Notes: generated by a model not told the origin, from the letters alone. DNA of 64,000 bases from Pseudoalteromonas luteoviolacea DSM 6061 (GCF_001625655.1 NZ_AUYB01000112.1:62001-126000); one strand, 5' to 3'. Numbered from the stretch's first letter, positions 54,646 to 63,409 are shown. A program made the numbers and translations.

Positions 54646-55908
54646 TCAAAAGCGATACTCACCACTGAGTCGCCATAGCTGCTCAATTTGCCGAGTGGGT
54701 AAATTGTTATCTGCACGATTGGCCACTTTGGTTTCTAGATATTGAAACTCCGCACCAGCACGCCACTTATCGGTAATACGCCACTTCAAAGTTGCGGTTA
54801 TCGCACCGCCATCGCTTGCATTTGGATCAAAGGTCCAGTGATCCAAATCTTTCACTTGGAATTGCTCAATGCGCCCACTGAGGCGGAATTTCTTCCAACG
54901 ATGGGTCAATAGAACAAATTGACTGTCAAAATCATTGTCTACACCACGGGCTTTACCCATTGCCGTATTACCAGACATCGCTTGCGCTATTAAATGCGTC
55001 TGGCGGGTAATTTTATACTTGTATGCCAAACTCCAAAACTTGGTATCCCATGCATACTGGCCAGTGTCGTAATTTACGATAGCAGGATCACCGTTATTAT
55101 CGTACCAATAAGCTCTAAGAGAGTGACGATTTTGATAACTCCAGTGCGCCCCAACATAATACCCAAAACGGCCATCGATTTCCGTGAACGGCTCTATTTG
55201 CCATGCTTGGCCGCTGAGTTGAGGTGACATAAACCCCGCCGTAGGCCGTAACTTCAACGATTCATTAAATACGGATTGTCTATCATGTGAAGAAAAACCT
55301 CGCCAAGACAGCACCGCACCGGTCGGGTCATTGCCTTTGTATATCCCAGCAAACCATTGCCAGTTATGCGCGCTTGGCTGCTTCAAACGCTTGCCACTGC
55401 GTTTGAGGCTTGCTTCAATGCCAAATATTCTCAGCTCTTCGCCAAGCCAAGTATTGAGTGCTGAGAAGTTATAGTTATAGGGTGAAGACCAGCCAACATC
55501 GGGGTTCTCTAAAGACATTTTGGGATAAAACCCACCCACGCGTAGTTGCGGTTGATATGCGCCTTTACTTAAAGGTTTATATTGTGCGTAAAGCTCTGTA
55601 AAGCCGACCTTGTTATCCGGATCAGGAACATATTGCACCACACTGTGTGCAGACCAACTTGAACTCACGTCAAAACGAGATTCAAGCACCGCGCGACTCA
55701 GGTTAAGACGGTTATCTCCCTGACCAAAGCGATTTACCGATGCACCTCGTTCATACCAGGAGGCGTATTCGCTGGCTGATTGCCAGCTGACTTGTATTTG
55801 GCCCTTATGTTGAGTACTTTGTCCACACACCGAGGGGGTGACCAGTGGCAGAGAACTCAACAAACACAGCGATAAAAATTGATATCTATTCATAGTCGTC
55901 AAACTCAT
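54646..55908 (-). CDS. Outer-membrane beta-barrel (porin-like) protein
   Basis: 420 residues with an N-terminal signal peptide (cleavage near SVCGQS, about residue 29-31). The mature part is a repetitive alternation of aromatic and polar residues typical of phosphate-selective/OprO-like or carbohydrate-type porins, ending in the barrel-targeting YRF. I cannot assign a substrate. The gene overlaps the stop of the preceding cupredoxin-like gene (55886) by 23 bp from ATG 55908 or 8 bp from the internal ATG 55893. ATG 55908 was kept because AGGA lies upstream of it. The overlap suggests the two proteins are made together. Confidence 0.75.
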   Translation of the reverse strand: MSLTTMNRYQFLSLCLLSSLPLVTPSVCGQSTQHKGQIQVSWQSASEYASWYERGASVNRFGQGDNRLNLSRAVLESRFDVSSSWSAHSVVQYVPDPDNKVGFTELYAQYKPLSKGAYQPQLRVGGFYPKMSLENPDVGWSSPYNYNFSALNTWLGEELRIFGIEASLKRSGKRLKQPSAHNWQWFAGIYKGNDPTGAVLSWRGFSSHDRQSVFNESLKLRPTAGFMSPQLSGQAWQIEPFTEIDGRFGYYVGAHWSYQNRHSLRAYWYDNNGDPAIVNYDTGQYAWDTKFWSLAYKYKITRQTHLIAQAMSGNTAMGKARGVDNDFDSQFVLLTHRWKKFRLSGRIEQFQVKDLDHWTFDPNASDGGAITATLKWRITDKWRAGAEFQYLETKVANRADNNLPTRQIEQLWRLSGEYRF

Positions 55909-56584
55909 CTGAGAAGTCTTCCTTTGCTTTAAACAAAGACTGATTAAGCTGATACGTCAGCGTTTGGTTTGTCCCAAGCTTTGCGACTTTTATGGTCTCT
56001 GGTTGGTCTAAATTAGCAAACCCCTCGTGCCAAATATTCACTGTGGTGCTTTGAGAAAGTGATTTCGCCAAATTGACTTGAGCAATGCCCTTGTTGTCGG
56101 TTATTGCAAAGTGTGTCGAGTCAACCACCAATATGTAGCCCAACATCCAGTCATGGATATTACACCCTAATTCTACTACCCCAGTATTAGCAAAGGTTAA
56201 AGATTGAGGACTGTCACGGTACAATTTAAATTCAAATGGCTGCGCTGCCGAAAAGGAATAAACATGATGGAGTATGGAATCATAATTGGGGAATGACACC
56301 TGTGCCCCTTTAGGAACCACTAAAATGTGTGGTGTAAACGCGCGATCACGCTGCCCCATTTTATACAATTGCTGAGAAATTTGCGTATCTTTACTTAAAT
56401 GACTGCCTTCAAACCACACTACAGCCCCACTAACAGGCTCCCCGCGTTCGTCAGTGACATTTACGGTGACTGCCTTGGCCGCCATACTCAAAGTGGTAAA
56501 TAAGCCTATCAATACCGCCGTTGATAGCCCTCGTCCTCTCCTGCCCTGCTTTATTCGTTTTTTTACTTGCTGTTGACGCTGCAT
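55886..56584 (-). CDS. Periplasmic cupredoxin-like protein
   Basis: 232 residues: a basic N-terminus, one hydrophobic signal segment (about 20-38), then a domain of about 150 residues with a plastocyanin-like copper pattern. The candidate ligands are His in LHHVYSFS and the C/H/M of LGCNIHDWMLGYI, spaced as in type 1 copper sites. The domain start (VNVTDERGEPVSGAVVWFEG) resembles carboxypeptidase-regulatory-like folds, as in proteins annotated as methylamine-utilisation. Electron transfer or copper handling in the periplasm is likely, but the partner is unknown. The gene overlaps the downstream barrel-protein gene. Confidence 0.72.
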   Translation of the reverse strand: MQRQQQVKKRIKQGRRGRGLSTAVLIGLFTTLSMAAKAVTVNVTDERGEPVSGAVVWFEGSHLSKDTQISQQLYKMGQRDRAFTPHILVVPKGAQVSFPNYDSILHHVYSFSAAQPFEFKLYRDSPQSLTFANTGVVELGCNIHDWMLGYILVVDSTHFAITDNKGIAQVNLAKSLSQSTTVNIWHEGFANLDQPETIKVAKLGTNQTLTYQLNQSLFKAKEDFSDEFDDYE

Positions 56585-56746
56585 ACAATGCTGTCCTTAT
56601 CAGGCCTAATTTTTCATTTGAGTATAGACCGGACGACGTAAATAATGCATTCATCGCATTTTAAATTTGAATACGTATGCAAGTCATTTTGGCCCACCCA
56701 AATTACCCTTAAGCTAATCAAAACTAATGACACAACGAGAATAATA

Positions 56747-58807
56747 ATGCGTTATCCAAGTTCACTCTGTCTTGCGATTAGCCTCTCTGCGGGCGTATTC
56801 GCACAGTTCAATACAGCACACGCCGCCAGCTTCAGCGTGCAATCTCCAGACAAACAGCTGACCTTTACAATCCGTGATGACAATAATCAGCCCAAATATC
56901 AGGTTTCATTTCAAGGCAAACCTATTATCAACCCATCTTCCTTAGGCTTCGACTTTGCCCGCGCGCCCTCAATGCGTGACAACATGTACATCAGCAACAC
57001 TGTACGTGCGAATAGTCATAACACTTGGCAGCAACCATGGGGAGAAACACGAGAGGTAGTAGATCATCACAACGAATTACTGGTCACCTTTGCAGACAAA
57101 TCCACCAAGGTGAACCAGTATCGCATGCGCATACGCGTATTTGACGACGGTCTTGGATTTCGCTACGAAGTAAACAAAACTAATGCGCGATACATTACCC
57201 GTGAGCTAACAGAATTTAGCATTGCTGACAGTGGAGACAGCACAGCATGGTGGATCCCAGCAAGAGGTTGGAATCGATACGAATATACTTATAACACCAC
57301 ACCACTGCACGACGCCGCGCACGTACATACCCCGTTTACATTTAAAAATAAACACGGCATACACATGAGCATTCATGAAGCTGCATTAGTCGATTATGCG
57401 GGAATGACGCTTAACCAGCGCAGGCCAGGCACCTTCGTAAGTGACCTAACACCTTGGTCAGATGGTATCGCAGTTAAAACAAACGGCCAATTCAAATCGC
57501 CATGGCGGACGATACAAGTCGGCGACCAAGCAAAAGATTTATTAAACTCCCACCTGATCCTCAACCTCAATGAACCCAACAAGTTGGGGGATGTGTCTTG
57601 GGTTGAACCAGGTAAATACACGGGGATTTGGTGGGGTATGCATATTGGCAAACACACCTGGGGCAGTGGCGACAAGCATGGCGCAACCACAGAGCGAACT
57701 AAACAATATTTAAGTTTTTCAGCAGAGCATGGTTTTGATGGCGTTTTAGTCGAAGGTTGGAATATTGGCTGGGATGGAGACTGGTTTTTTAATGGTGATG
57801 TGTTCAGCTTTACAAAAGCCTATCCAGATTTTGATATGGATGCAATCCAAGCACATGCTGACAAAGTGGGGGCTCGTCTAATTGGACACCATGAAACCTC
57901 TGGTAATGTCAGTAACTATCGCAATCAAATGGAAGCCGCATTTGCGCTTTATGAAAAATCGGGTGTTACGCAGGTAAAAACAGGCTATGTTGCTGACGGT
58001 GGAAACATCAAACGTATTGATGAACGCGGCCATGCGAGATTCGAATGGCATGATGGCCAGTTTATGGTCAATGAGTATTTAGACAATATCAAGTTAGCTG
58101 CCAAATACAAAATCAGTATCAATACCCATGAACCAATCAAAGACACTGGCCTTCGTCGCACCTATCCAAACTGGTTGACCCGTGAAGGAGCCAGAGGCCA
58201 AGAGTTTAATGCTTGGGGCACGCCACCGAATCCACCTGAGCACACCCCTATGCTCGCGTTTACTCGAATGCTGTCTGGTCCAATGGATTTTACACCCGGT
58301 ATATTTAACATGGGCTTTAATGGCTTAGGTGACAAAACGAATCGCCCGCAAACTACATTGGCAAAACAATTGGCCCTTTATGTGGTGCTATACAGCCCAG
58401 TACAAATGGCCGCCGATCTCCCCGAGAACTACTTAGCGCGGCCAGGTGCATTCCAGTTTATCAAAGACGTGCCAACGGATTGGGAGCAAAGCATCGCGCT
58501 TGCTGGTGAGGTAGGTGACTATGTGGTATTTGCTCGACAAGAGCGCGCGCGTGGCAAATATACAGGTGAAGATTGGTATCTAGGTGCTATTACCGATGAA
58601 AAAGCACGTCAAATTGACGTGGCTCTAGACTTCTTGTCACCGGGAAAGCGTTATGAAGCGCAAATTTATCAAGATGGTGAAAATGCCAATTGGCAGCAGA
58701 ACCCTTACGACTTAGCCATCAAAAAACAGCGAGTAACACACAAAGATAAACTATCACTTAACCTCGCAACCAGCGGGGGCACGGCAATCCGCTTTAAAGC
58801 ACTTTAA
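56747..58807 (+). CDS. GH97-family alpha-glycosidase, secreted
   Basis: 686 residues from ATG 56747, with a signal peptide ending AAS near residue 26. The chain has the three-part GH97 plan: N-terminal beta-sandwich, (beta/alpha)8 barrel, C-terminal sheet domain (last about 100 residues). The family-typical segment HEPIKDTGLRRTYPN with REGARGQE (about residues 460-485) is present; in the inverting members (SusB-like alpha-glucosidases) Glu in these segments acts in catalysis. I cannot tell an alpha-glucosidase from an alpha-galactosidase with certainty. The open frame extends 34 codons upstream of the chosen start but without signal-peptide character. No Sus-type partner genes are adjacent. 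Confidence 0.88.
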   Translation: MRYPSSLCLAISLSAGVFAQFNTAHAASFSVQSPDKQLTFTIRDDNNQPKYQVSFQGKPIINPSSLGFDFARAPSMRDNMYISNTVRANSHNTWQQPWGETREVVDHHNELLVTFADKSTKVNQYRMRIRVFDDGLGFRYEVNKTNARYITRELTEFSIADSGDSTAWWIPARGWNRYEYTYNTTPLHDAAHVHTPFTFKNKHGIHMSIHEAALVDYAGMTLNQRRPGTFVSDLTPWSDGIAVKTNGQFKSPWRTIQVGDQAKDLLNSHLILNLNEPNKLGDVSWVEPGKYTGIWWGMHIGKHTWGSGDKHGATTERTKQYLSFSAEHGFDGVLVEGWNIGWDGDWFFNGDVFSFTKAYPDFDMDAIQAHADKVGARLIGHHETSGNVSNYRNQMEAAFALYEKSGVTQVKTGYVADGGNIKRIDERGHARFEWHDGQFMVNEYLDNIKLAAKYKISINTHEPIKDTGLRRTYPNWLTREGARGQEFNAWGTPPNPPEHTPMLAFTRMLSGPMDFTPGIFNMGFNGLGDKTNRPQTTLAKQLALYVVLYSPVQMAADLPENYLARPGAFQFIKDVPTDWEQSIALAGEVGDYVVFARQERARGKYTGEDWYLGAITDEKARQIDVALDFLSPGKRYEAQIYQDGENANWQQNPYDLAIKKQRVTHKDKLSLNLATSGGTAIRFKAL

Positions 58808-58813
58808 CTACGC

Positions 58814-58846
58814 AAAAAAGGAGCTAAATACGGCTCCTTTTTCTTT
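58814..58846 (+). terminator. Terminator after the GH97 gene
   Basis: AAAAAGGAGC and GCTCCTTTTT form a 10-bp stem with an 8-nt loop, followed by CTTT. It lies just past the GH97 stop. Confidence 0.8.
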
Positions 58847-59126
58847 ACAAGTACTCGTTTTCAACCTACAAATTAAGGAGCCATTTTAACTGCTCACACA
58901 GATAAATTACGCTCAATTACACGTTAAATTAACCTCTGCGTAATAATATGTAATTAATAGTTCGTAATTTACCCCGATTGAAAACGAAAAAAATTACTTA
59001 AGTTGTATCCACAGCCTTAAATCACCTTGTTTGTAAATTTCCAGGTTTGTAAAAAGCGAATTGTTGCGCTTTTTACTTTGAAAGGATTTTCACGAGACAA
59101 AAGTTACTATTGCTTTGGAGTCAACG
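58847..59126 (+). other. 280-bp upstream region of the R-body regulator
   Basis: No gene seen. It contains a direct repeat GTTTGTAAA (59029-59037 and 59045-59053, 16 bp apart) that runs into a perfect inverted repeat. The spacing puts the two copies about one and a half helical turns apart, as in activator half-sites. A sigma promoter was not confidently picked out. Confidence 0.4.
59049..59076. repeat. Perfect inverted repeat before the R-body regulator
   Basis: GTAAAAAGCG (59049-59058) and CGCTTTTTAC (59067-59076) are perfect 10-bp inverted arms with an 8-nt loop, about 50 bp before the regulator start. It could be an operator or an RNA hairpin in the leader. Confidence 0.55.
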
Positions 59127-60617
59127 ATGAATGAATCAACACTAAGCGCTATCTCACCATCAGATGCGATTGAAAACCAACTACCCCTAACTCAATCTCT
59201 TACTCGCTACCTCAACGCGAGATGTTCTGAAAACACCCTCAGACAATTATCTTTAGAAGTTGAAGACAGAACACAACAGCTGAAGACCCATATCGTCTTC
59301 AATCAAGAAAATAACTTAGAAGATAATGGTCATCAAAGCTATCCCATCGTTTACCAGAGAAAACGCATTGGGGCTTTGAACCTATTGAAGAAACACGACC
59401 TCCCCAGCCCGACACAATCAGAACTTTCGCTGCTTTCAAGCCAAATCGGTATACTGGTTAAACGCAATGCAATTCAGGCATTATCAAGTAAATATCTTGG
59501 GAAAAAAGCATCGCTACAAGGCTATAGTGATCAAATATTAAATTTGGAAAAAACCATTGAGCGGATCGCCGCCAAGTTATGTCCCGTTCACATCCAAGCT
59601 GAATCAGGCAGCGAGGTCGTTGATGTCGCCTGCTCGATCCACTTTAGCAGCTATGCGAAACATCACCCATTTTATGAGATTGATTGTGCCAGTTGCGATG
59701 AACAGGATTTTGCTAAAAAACTACATCATGTCAATACAGCCATGAATCAAGGGTGTATTTTTTTCAGTCACATTGACGCCCTGTCTTTAACACAACAAAA
59801 GTACCTACTTGAGCAACTCACCACGCAGAGTAAAAATAGCGCCAGCTACACCAGTAAAATTGATCTACAGCGTATTCGCATTATCAGTGCCAGTGAGTCA
59901 GACATTCAATCTTTGGTTGAACAGGAGCGATTTTTACCTAGCTTATGGCATAAGCTCAACTTCTTTAGTCTTCAGATCCCTCCCCTTAGAGAACGACCAG
60001 ACGACATTTATATTCTGGTTGAACAGCTTTCAGAGCTATATCAACTTTCTCCACAACAACAGCTGACTGAACAAGCAAAGTCAGTTCTAAAAAACTATCG
60101 CTGGCCCAACAATCTTGCTGAGTTGGAAAAAGTGTTATTGCGTACTTTTACACTTGCACAGGAAAATGATATCAGCGAGCAAACCTTAGTAGATATCTAT
60201 CCTGAGCTAGCCAAAACGAGCGCACTGGCACAAAATCCACAGCACTGCGTGGAATATTTATTGTCGGGCGATTTGACTCCTTTTAATAAATATCATCCTA
60301 GCCTACAAAAAGCTTTGTCATACATATTGGAACACTGGCAGCGCGATATATCCCTCAAAGAACTTGCGGCCAATGCTTATGTGAGCTCTTCGCACTTGTC
60401 ATATTTATTTAAACGTGCACTACAACGCAGCTTTAAACAAATTCTTGCCGAGCTAAGGATCCGAAAAGCCTGCCAGCTTATTGAACAGAACCCCAACTTA
60501 CGAATCACCGATCTGTGTATGGAAGTCGGGTTTGGCGATCTCAGTCATTTTGAGAAAATCTTCCGTCGCTATACCCAAATGTCTCCTCGGGAATACAAAA
60601 AACGTCAACAGCCATAA
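59127..60617 (+). CDS. Regulator with degenerate sigma54-type AAA+ domain and AraC DNA-binding domain
   Basis: 496 residues. An N-terminal sensor-like region (about 1-130, possibly GAF-like) is followed by a domain (about 150-350) that aligns by eye with sigma54 enhancer-binding AAA+ domains: IPPLRERPDDI and YRWPNNLAELEKVLLR match PPLRERxEDI and YxWPGNVRELENVI. Its catalytic parts are lost: the Walker A GESGTGKE is reduced to AESGSE, the Walker B FLDEIGEL reads FFSHIDAL, and no GAFTGA loop is seen. The C-terminus (about 390-490) is a two-helix-turn-helix AraC domain (ISLKELAANAYVSSSHLSYLFKRAL, ITDLCMEVGFGDLSHFEKIFRR). It probably activates transcription at ordinary promoters without ATP-driven remodelling. 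It sits directly before the reb genes on the same strand and is their likely regulator. The start has GGAG upstream. Confidence 0.82.
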   Translation: MNESTLSAISPSDAIENQLPLTQSLTRYLNARCSENTLRQLSLEVEDRTQQLKTHIVFNQENNLEDNGHQSYPIVYQRKRIGALNLLKKHDLPSPTQSELSLLSSQIGILVKRNAIQALSSKYLGKKASLQGYSDQILNLEKTIERIAAKLCPVHIQAESGSEVVDVACSIHFSSYAKHHPFYEIDCASCDEQDFAKKLHHVNTAMNQGCIFFSHIDALSLTQQKYLLEQLTTQSKNSASYTSKIDLQRIRIISASESDIQSLVEQERFLPSLWHKLNFFSLQIPPLRERPDDIYILVEQLSELYQLSPQQQLTEQAKSVLKNYRWPNNLAELEKVLLRTFTLAQENDISEQTLVDIYPELAKTSALAQNPQHCVEYLLSGDLTPFNKYHPSLQKALSYILEHWQRDISLKELAANAYVSSSHLSYLFKRALQRSFKQILAELRIRKACQLIEQNPNLRITDLCMEVGFGDLSHFEKIFRRYTQMSPREYKKRQQP

Positions 60618-60711
60618 CTGCCAAATTTAGCCCTACTTTTCAATATATTGAGCCGATTATTTATCGCCGAGAGTGCCTAAACTGGCTGTATTGAAAACGA
60701 CGGGTAACAAC

Positions 60712-60930
60712 ATGGCAGACATTGAAGCACTAAAGCAACTGAATGAATTGGTAGCACAGCAGGCACCGGGTCTCTCACGAGATATGTTATTGCAAGCTAC
60801 CGCTCAGTCTTTAGGTAATGCTGCCCACAATGCCACGCTCGCACAAAATCAACACAACGCCATTATTAAGACCAATACGGCACTGGCAAGTGAGATGTTG
60901 CTGAGCATGGGCCCTAAGGCGTCTAAATAG
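60712..60930 (+). CDS. Short RebB-related protein
   Basis: 72 residues. It contains LGNAAHNATLAQNQHNAI, the same core as the RebB proteins downstream (LGNAAHNATAAQQQ), but lacks the N-terminal ITDSVTQVNTKV segment and is shorter. The start ATG 60712 is followed by MADIEAL; the frame extends 13 codons upstream from a GTG without support. It is the first gene after the regulator and may be a minor R-body component or assembly protein. Confidence 0.65.
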   Translation: MADIEALKQLNELVAQQAPGLSRDMLLQATAQSLGNAAHNATLAQNQHNAIIKTNTALASEMLLSMGPKASK

Positions 60931-61003
60931 TTTTTTGCCAGCGGTTTTGGCTAAAACGTACGGTCTTTGAAGACCAATAACTAACCAATAGAAGGAAAAC
61001 ACT

Positions 61004-61288
61004 ATGGCAGCAGCACCAAGTGCAGCAGGTGGTGTAAATGGCCAAGTGACAGACTCTGTCACTCAGGTAAACACCAGTGTCACAGGCTCAACACCTGCAT
61101 CAAGTACAGGCAACCTACTTCTGTCTACCAGTCACGCATTAGGCACAGCAGCATTAAATGCAACAACTGGCAACCAGCAAGCAGGGATCACCATGCAAGC
61201 AGCAACAGTGCAAGGCATTAACTCACTCATGTCAACAGGCACAGCCGTTGTTGGACGTGGCAGTTCAGAAATTCTTAGCAAAGGCTAA
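61004..61288 (+). CDS. RebB-family R-body protein (divergent)
   Basis: 94 residues: VTDSVTQVNTSVTGSTPASSTGNLLLSTSHALGTAALNATTGNQQAGITMQAATVQGINSLMS in outline, the RebB pattern throughout, with Thr/Ser-rich differences from the next two copies. Alanine- and glutamine-rich and predicted helical. RebB proteins polymerise into long coiled ribbons (R-bodies) that can extend suddenly and rupture membranes. RBS AAGGA 7 nt before ATG 61004. Confidence 0.85.
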   Translation: MAAAPSAAGGVNGQVTDSVTQVNTSVTGSTPASSTGNLLLSTSHALGTAALNATTGNQQAGITMQAATVQGINSLMSTGTAVVGRGSSEILSKG

Positions 61289-61326
61289 TTCAGCCAATTA
61301 ATTAACTATTTAACGAGGAAAATATC

Positions 61327-61593
61327 ATGGCAGATACAGTAAACGCAGCAATCACAGATTCAGTTACTCAAGTAAACACAAAAGTAGTTGGTGAAACACC
61401 AGCAATGGCGATGGGCAACCTTTTAATGTCTACCAGCCAGGCTTTGAGTAACGCTGCGCACAACGCGACTTCAGCGCAACAACAAGCACAAATCACTATG
61501 CAAGCTGCAACTGTACAAGGTGTTAACTCACTGATGTCTATCGGTAGCTCAGTAGTAGGCCGCAGTGCTGAAGGTATCATCGAGAAAGGCTAA
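61327..61593 (+). CDS. rebB: RebB-family R-body structural protein
   Basis: 88 residues with the full RebB signature: ITDSVTQVNTKVVGETPAMA (about 8-27), MGNLLMSTSQALSNAAHNAT, QQQAQITMQAATVQGVNSLM. It is nearly identical to the next gene along its first 80 residues and differs mainly at the C-terminus, so the two probably arose by recent tandem duplication and may co-polymerise. The ribosome site GAGGA lies 7 nt before ATG 61327. The 38-bp gap to the previous gene suggests one operon. Confidence 0.92.
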   Translation: MADTVNAAITDSVTQVNTKVVGETPAMAMGNLLMSTSQALSNAAHNATSAQQQAQITMQAATVQGVNSLMSIGSSVVGRSAEGIIEKG

Positions 61594-61643
61594 TAGCTGA
61601 CTCGCTAACGCACATCCACTTTTAAAACTAACAGGAGTCAATC

Positions 61644-61913
61644 ATGGCAGATACAGTTAATGCACAGGTAACAGATTCAGTTACTCAGGTGAATACTAAA
61701 GTTGTTGGTGAAACACCAGCGATGGCAATGGGCAACCTGCTTATGTCTACCAGCCAAGCTTTAGGTAATGCTGCGCACAATGCTACAGCTGCTCAGCAGC
61801 AAGCTTCAATTACAATGCAAGCTGCTACAGTTCAAGGCGTGAACTCACTCATGTCAATCGGTACATCTGTAATTGGTCGCAGTGCTGAAGACATCATCGA
61901 GCCTGACGCTTAA
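61644..61913 (+). CDS. rebB: RebB-family R-body structural protein
   Basis: 89 residues, with AGGAG 6 nt before ATG 61644. It shares VTDSVTQVNTKVVGETPAMA and ITMQAATVQGVNSLMSIG with the upstream copy and ends in an acidic DIIEPDA rather than IIEKG. Followed by a terminator-like hairpin at 61963-62000, so the three RebB copies may be expressed more than the genes downstream. Confidence 0.92.
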   Translation: MADTVNAQVTDSVTQVNTKVVGETPAMAMGNLLMSTSQALGNAAHNATAAQQQASITMQAATVQGVNSLMSIGTSVIGRSAEDIIEPDA

Positions 61914-61962
61914 TTGGATTTGGATTTTTTGAACACAGGATACTAATCCACAAATCCCAACC

Positions 61963-62000
61963 AAGCTCTTAGTGACTCACAGACCGCTAAGGGCTTTTTA
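61963..62000 (+). terminator. Terminator or attenuator inside the R-body cluster
   Basis: AAGCTCTTAG and CTAAGGGCTT form a stem with one G-T pair, followed by TTTAATG. It lies between the third RebB gene and the next small gene, 17 bp before that gene's ATG. Confidence 0.6.
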
Positions 62001-62016
62001 ATGTTTGGAGCAACTC

Positions 62017-62313
62017 ATGGACAACCTAAATAGTGCACCTGACGCCGCAGAGTCAGCTGTGCAAAGTGCACAACAGTCAATCGCGCAATCTACAGCTTTG
62101 GCGTTATCAGACGCTACCGACAATCTGCGCAATCTCAACACATTGAGCACAACTGCAATCGGTGTTGCACTGTCTCAATACATAGAAACCGGTGACGATA
62201 AATTCTCAAAAATTATTGAAGATGCCCAATCTATCGTCAGCCGTGGCGCTGATAACTTCAGTGCTGTTGGAGAAAAAATTGCCACTGTATTACATGAAAA
62301 TCAAGAAGAATAA
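62017..62313 (+). CDS. Small R-body cluster protein, family with ATDNLRNL motif (copy 1)
   Basis: 98 residues, helical, no signal peptide or membrane segment. The core SIAQSTALALSDATDNLRNL and TTAIGVALSQ is shared with the protein at 63,690-63,962, so these are a duplicated family. The function is unknown; by position it is probably an R-body accessory or minor subunit. The start is ATG 62017 with GGAG 6 nt upstream rather than TTG 62005. Confidence 0.75.
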   Translation: MDNLNSAPDAAESAVQSAQQSIAQSTALALSDATDNLRNLNTLSTTAIGVALSQYIETGDDKFSKIIEDAQSIVSRGADNFSAVGEKIATVLHENQEE

Positions 62314-62318
62314 CCGTG

Positions 62319-62336
62319 TTGGGGGCCTGCCCCCAA
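62319..62336. repeat. Strong GC hairpin in the R-body cluster
   Basis: TTGGGGG and CCCCCAA pair across a 4-nt loop just after the stop at 62313. There is no T-run on the plus strand, so it may be an RNA-stabilising hairpin. The following bases to 62,464 hold a second small hairpin (GCTCA/TGAGC) and no gene. Confidence 0.5.
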
Positions 62337-62464
62337 AATCCTAAAAAAGCCCGAATCAAATCTTGTTTTACCCGATTTTAAAACGGCCAACACTCGTATT
62401 CTAGTTGCAATTATTGCTCAGTAGTTGAGCGGTTAATCAGTTTGAATTAAACGAGGACATAATC

Positions 62465-62845
62465 ATGAGTGAGCAGGACAAAGACAGTGTGCCTTTTTCG
62501 CAACAAGCGACCAGCATGACTGAAACCACCTTAGCAGAAACATTGGGGCTATCTATGCACAACGCTGTAACTAGCCAACAGCATGCCCAAATGACCACGG
62601 CCGCTTCGATCACTAACGCCTGTGCGAGGTTACTTAAAACGCCTAATTCTTCTCAGGCAGCAGATAAGAATAAGCCACCAGCAGAAGAGCCTACAGAAGA
62701 AGCAATGGTTGCCGAGCCTAAAGAAGAGGCACAAAACAAAAAGGAGAAAAAACCTCGCTTTAACCTTTTTCGTTTCGGAAAAAACAAGCAGTCCGCACCA
62801 AAAGAACAACCAACTAACCCCGAAGAAACACCGGATACGGAGTAA
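62465..62845 (+). CDS. R-body cluster protein: short conserved head plus charged tail
   Basis: 126 residues. The first about 58 residues carry TLGLSMHNAVTSQQHAQ and a following ASITNACARLL, shared with the 59-residue protein at 63,501. The remainder is a low-complexity tail rich in Glu, Lys and Pro, with a basic/aromatic patch KKPRFNLFRFGKNK. No membrane segment or signal. The tail looks disordered and could mediate membrane or partner contact. Its stop overlaps the ribosome site of the next gene. Confidence 0.7.
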   Translation: MSEQDKDSVPFSQQATSMTETTLAETLGLSMHNAVTSQQHAQMTTAASITNACARLLKTPNSSQAADKNKPPAEEPTEEAMVAEPKEEAQNKKEKKPRFNLFRFGKNKQSAPKEQPTNPEETPDTE

Positions 62846-62850
62846 ACATC

Positions 62851-63093
62851 ATGACGTCACTTGCCAAGTACAGCGCACTTTATGAAGAACATATGGCCCA
62901 GATCCAAGCTCTGTCGGATAAACAGGAGCAAGAAGTAGCGGATTTACTCGCAGAAAACGATCAACGACTCGAGTCGCTTGCACCATTCTCAAAAGCCGAC
63001 AGTGTGAACCAAGAAGTATCCAAACAACTGGAAGCTGTTGAAGAACAGATCAACGACGCACTAAATGAAATCAATAGCCAGCTTATTGGCTAA
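62851..63093 (+). CDS. Small coiled-coil protein of the R-body cluster
   Basis: 80 residues, Glu/Gln/Leu-rich with heptad-like spacing through most of its length (LSDKQEQEVADLLAENDQRL and VNQEVSKQLEAVEEQINDAL). No signal or membrane segment. ATG 62851 follows the previous stop by 5 bp and uses GGAG embedded in that stop, so the two are probably translated together. Function unknown. Confidence 0.7.
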   Translation: MTSLAKYSALYEEHMAQIQALSDKQEQEVADLLAENDQRLESLAPFSKADSVNQEVSKQLEAVEEQINDALNEINSQLIG

Positions 63094-63127
63094 CACCACC
63101 ACACATTAAACTTAAAAGGAAACAGCG

Positions 63128-63409
63128 ATGGCTAAAGATCCAGCAGTAAACAAACAAATTACTGACTCAATTACCCAGGTAAACACCAAGGTGCTCGCAG
63201 ACAACCCAGCAATGGCGATGGGTAACCTCTACGCCTCCATGGGTGCGGCACTGTCAAATGCCGGCAATAATGCCACCAATGCTCAACAACAGGCAGCGAT
63301 TACAGTTCAGGCAGCCACGATCCAGGGTGTCAATGCGTTGGGCGCCGTGGGCAGTGCCGTACTTGGACGCGCCGCAGCGGCTATTACAGAAAAAGATGGC
63401 AGTCAGTAA
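63128..63409 (+). CDS. rebB: RebB-family R-body protein (second cassette)
   Basis: 93 residues with ITDSITQVNTKVLADNPAMA, MGNLYASMGAALSNAGNNATNAQQQ and ITVQAATIQGVNALGAVGS. It is clearly RebB but more divergent than the 61,327/61,644 pair, so it represents an older copy heading a second gene set. AAGGA lies 8 nt before ATG 63128. Confidence 0.9.
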   Translation: MAKDPAVNKQITDSITQVNTKVLADNPAMAMGNLYASMGAALSNAGNNATNAQQQAAITVQAATIQGVNALGAVGSAVLGRAAAAITEKDGSQ

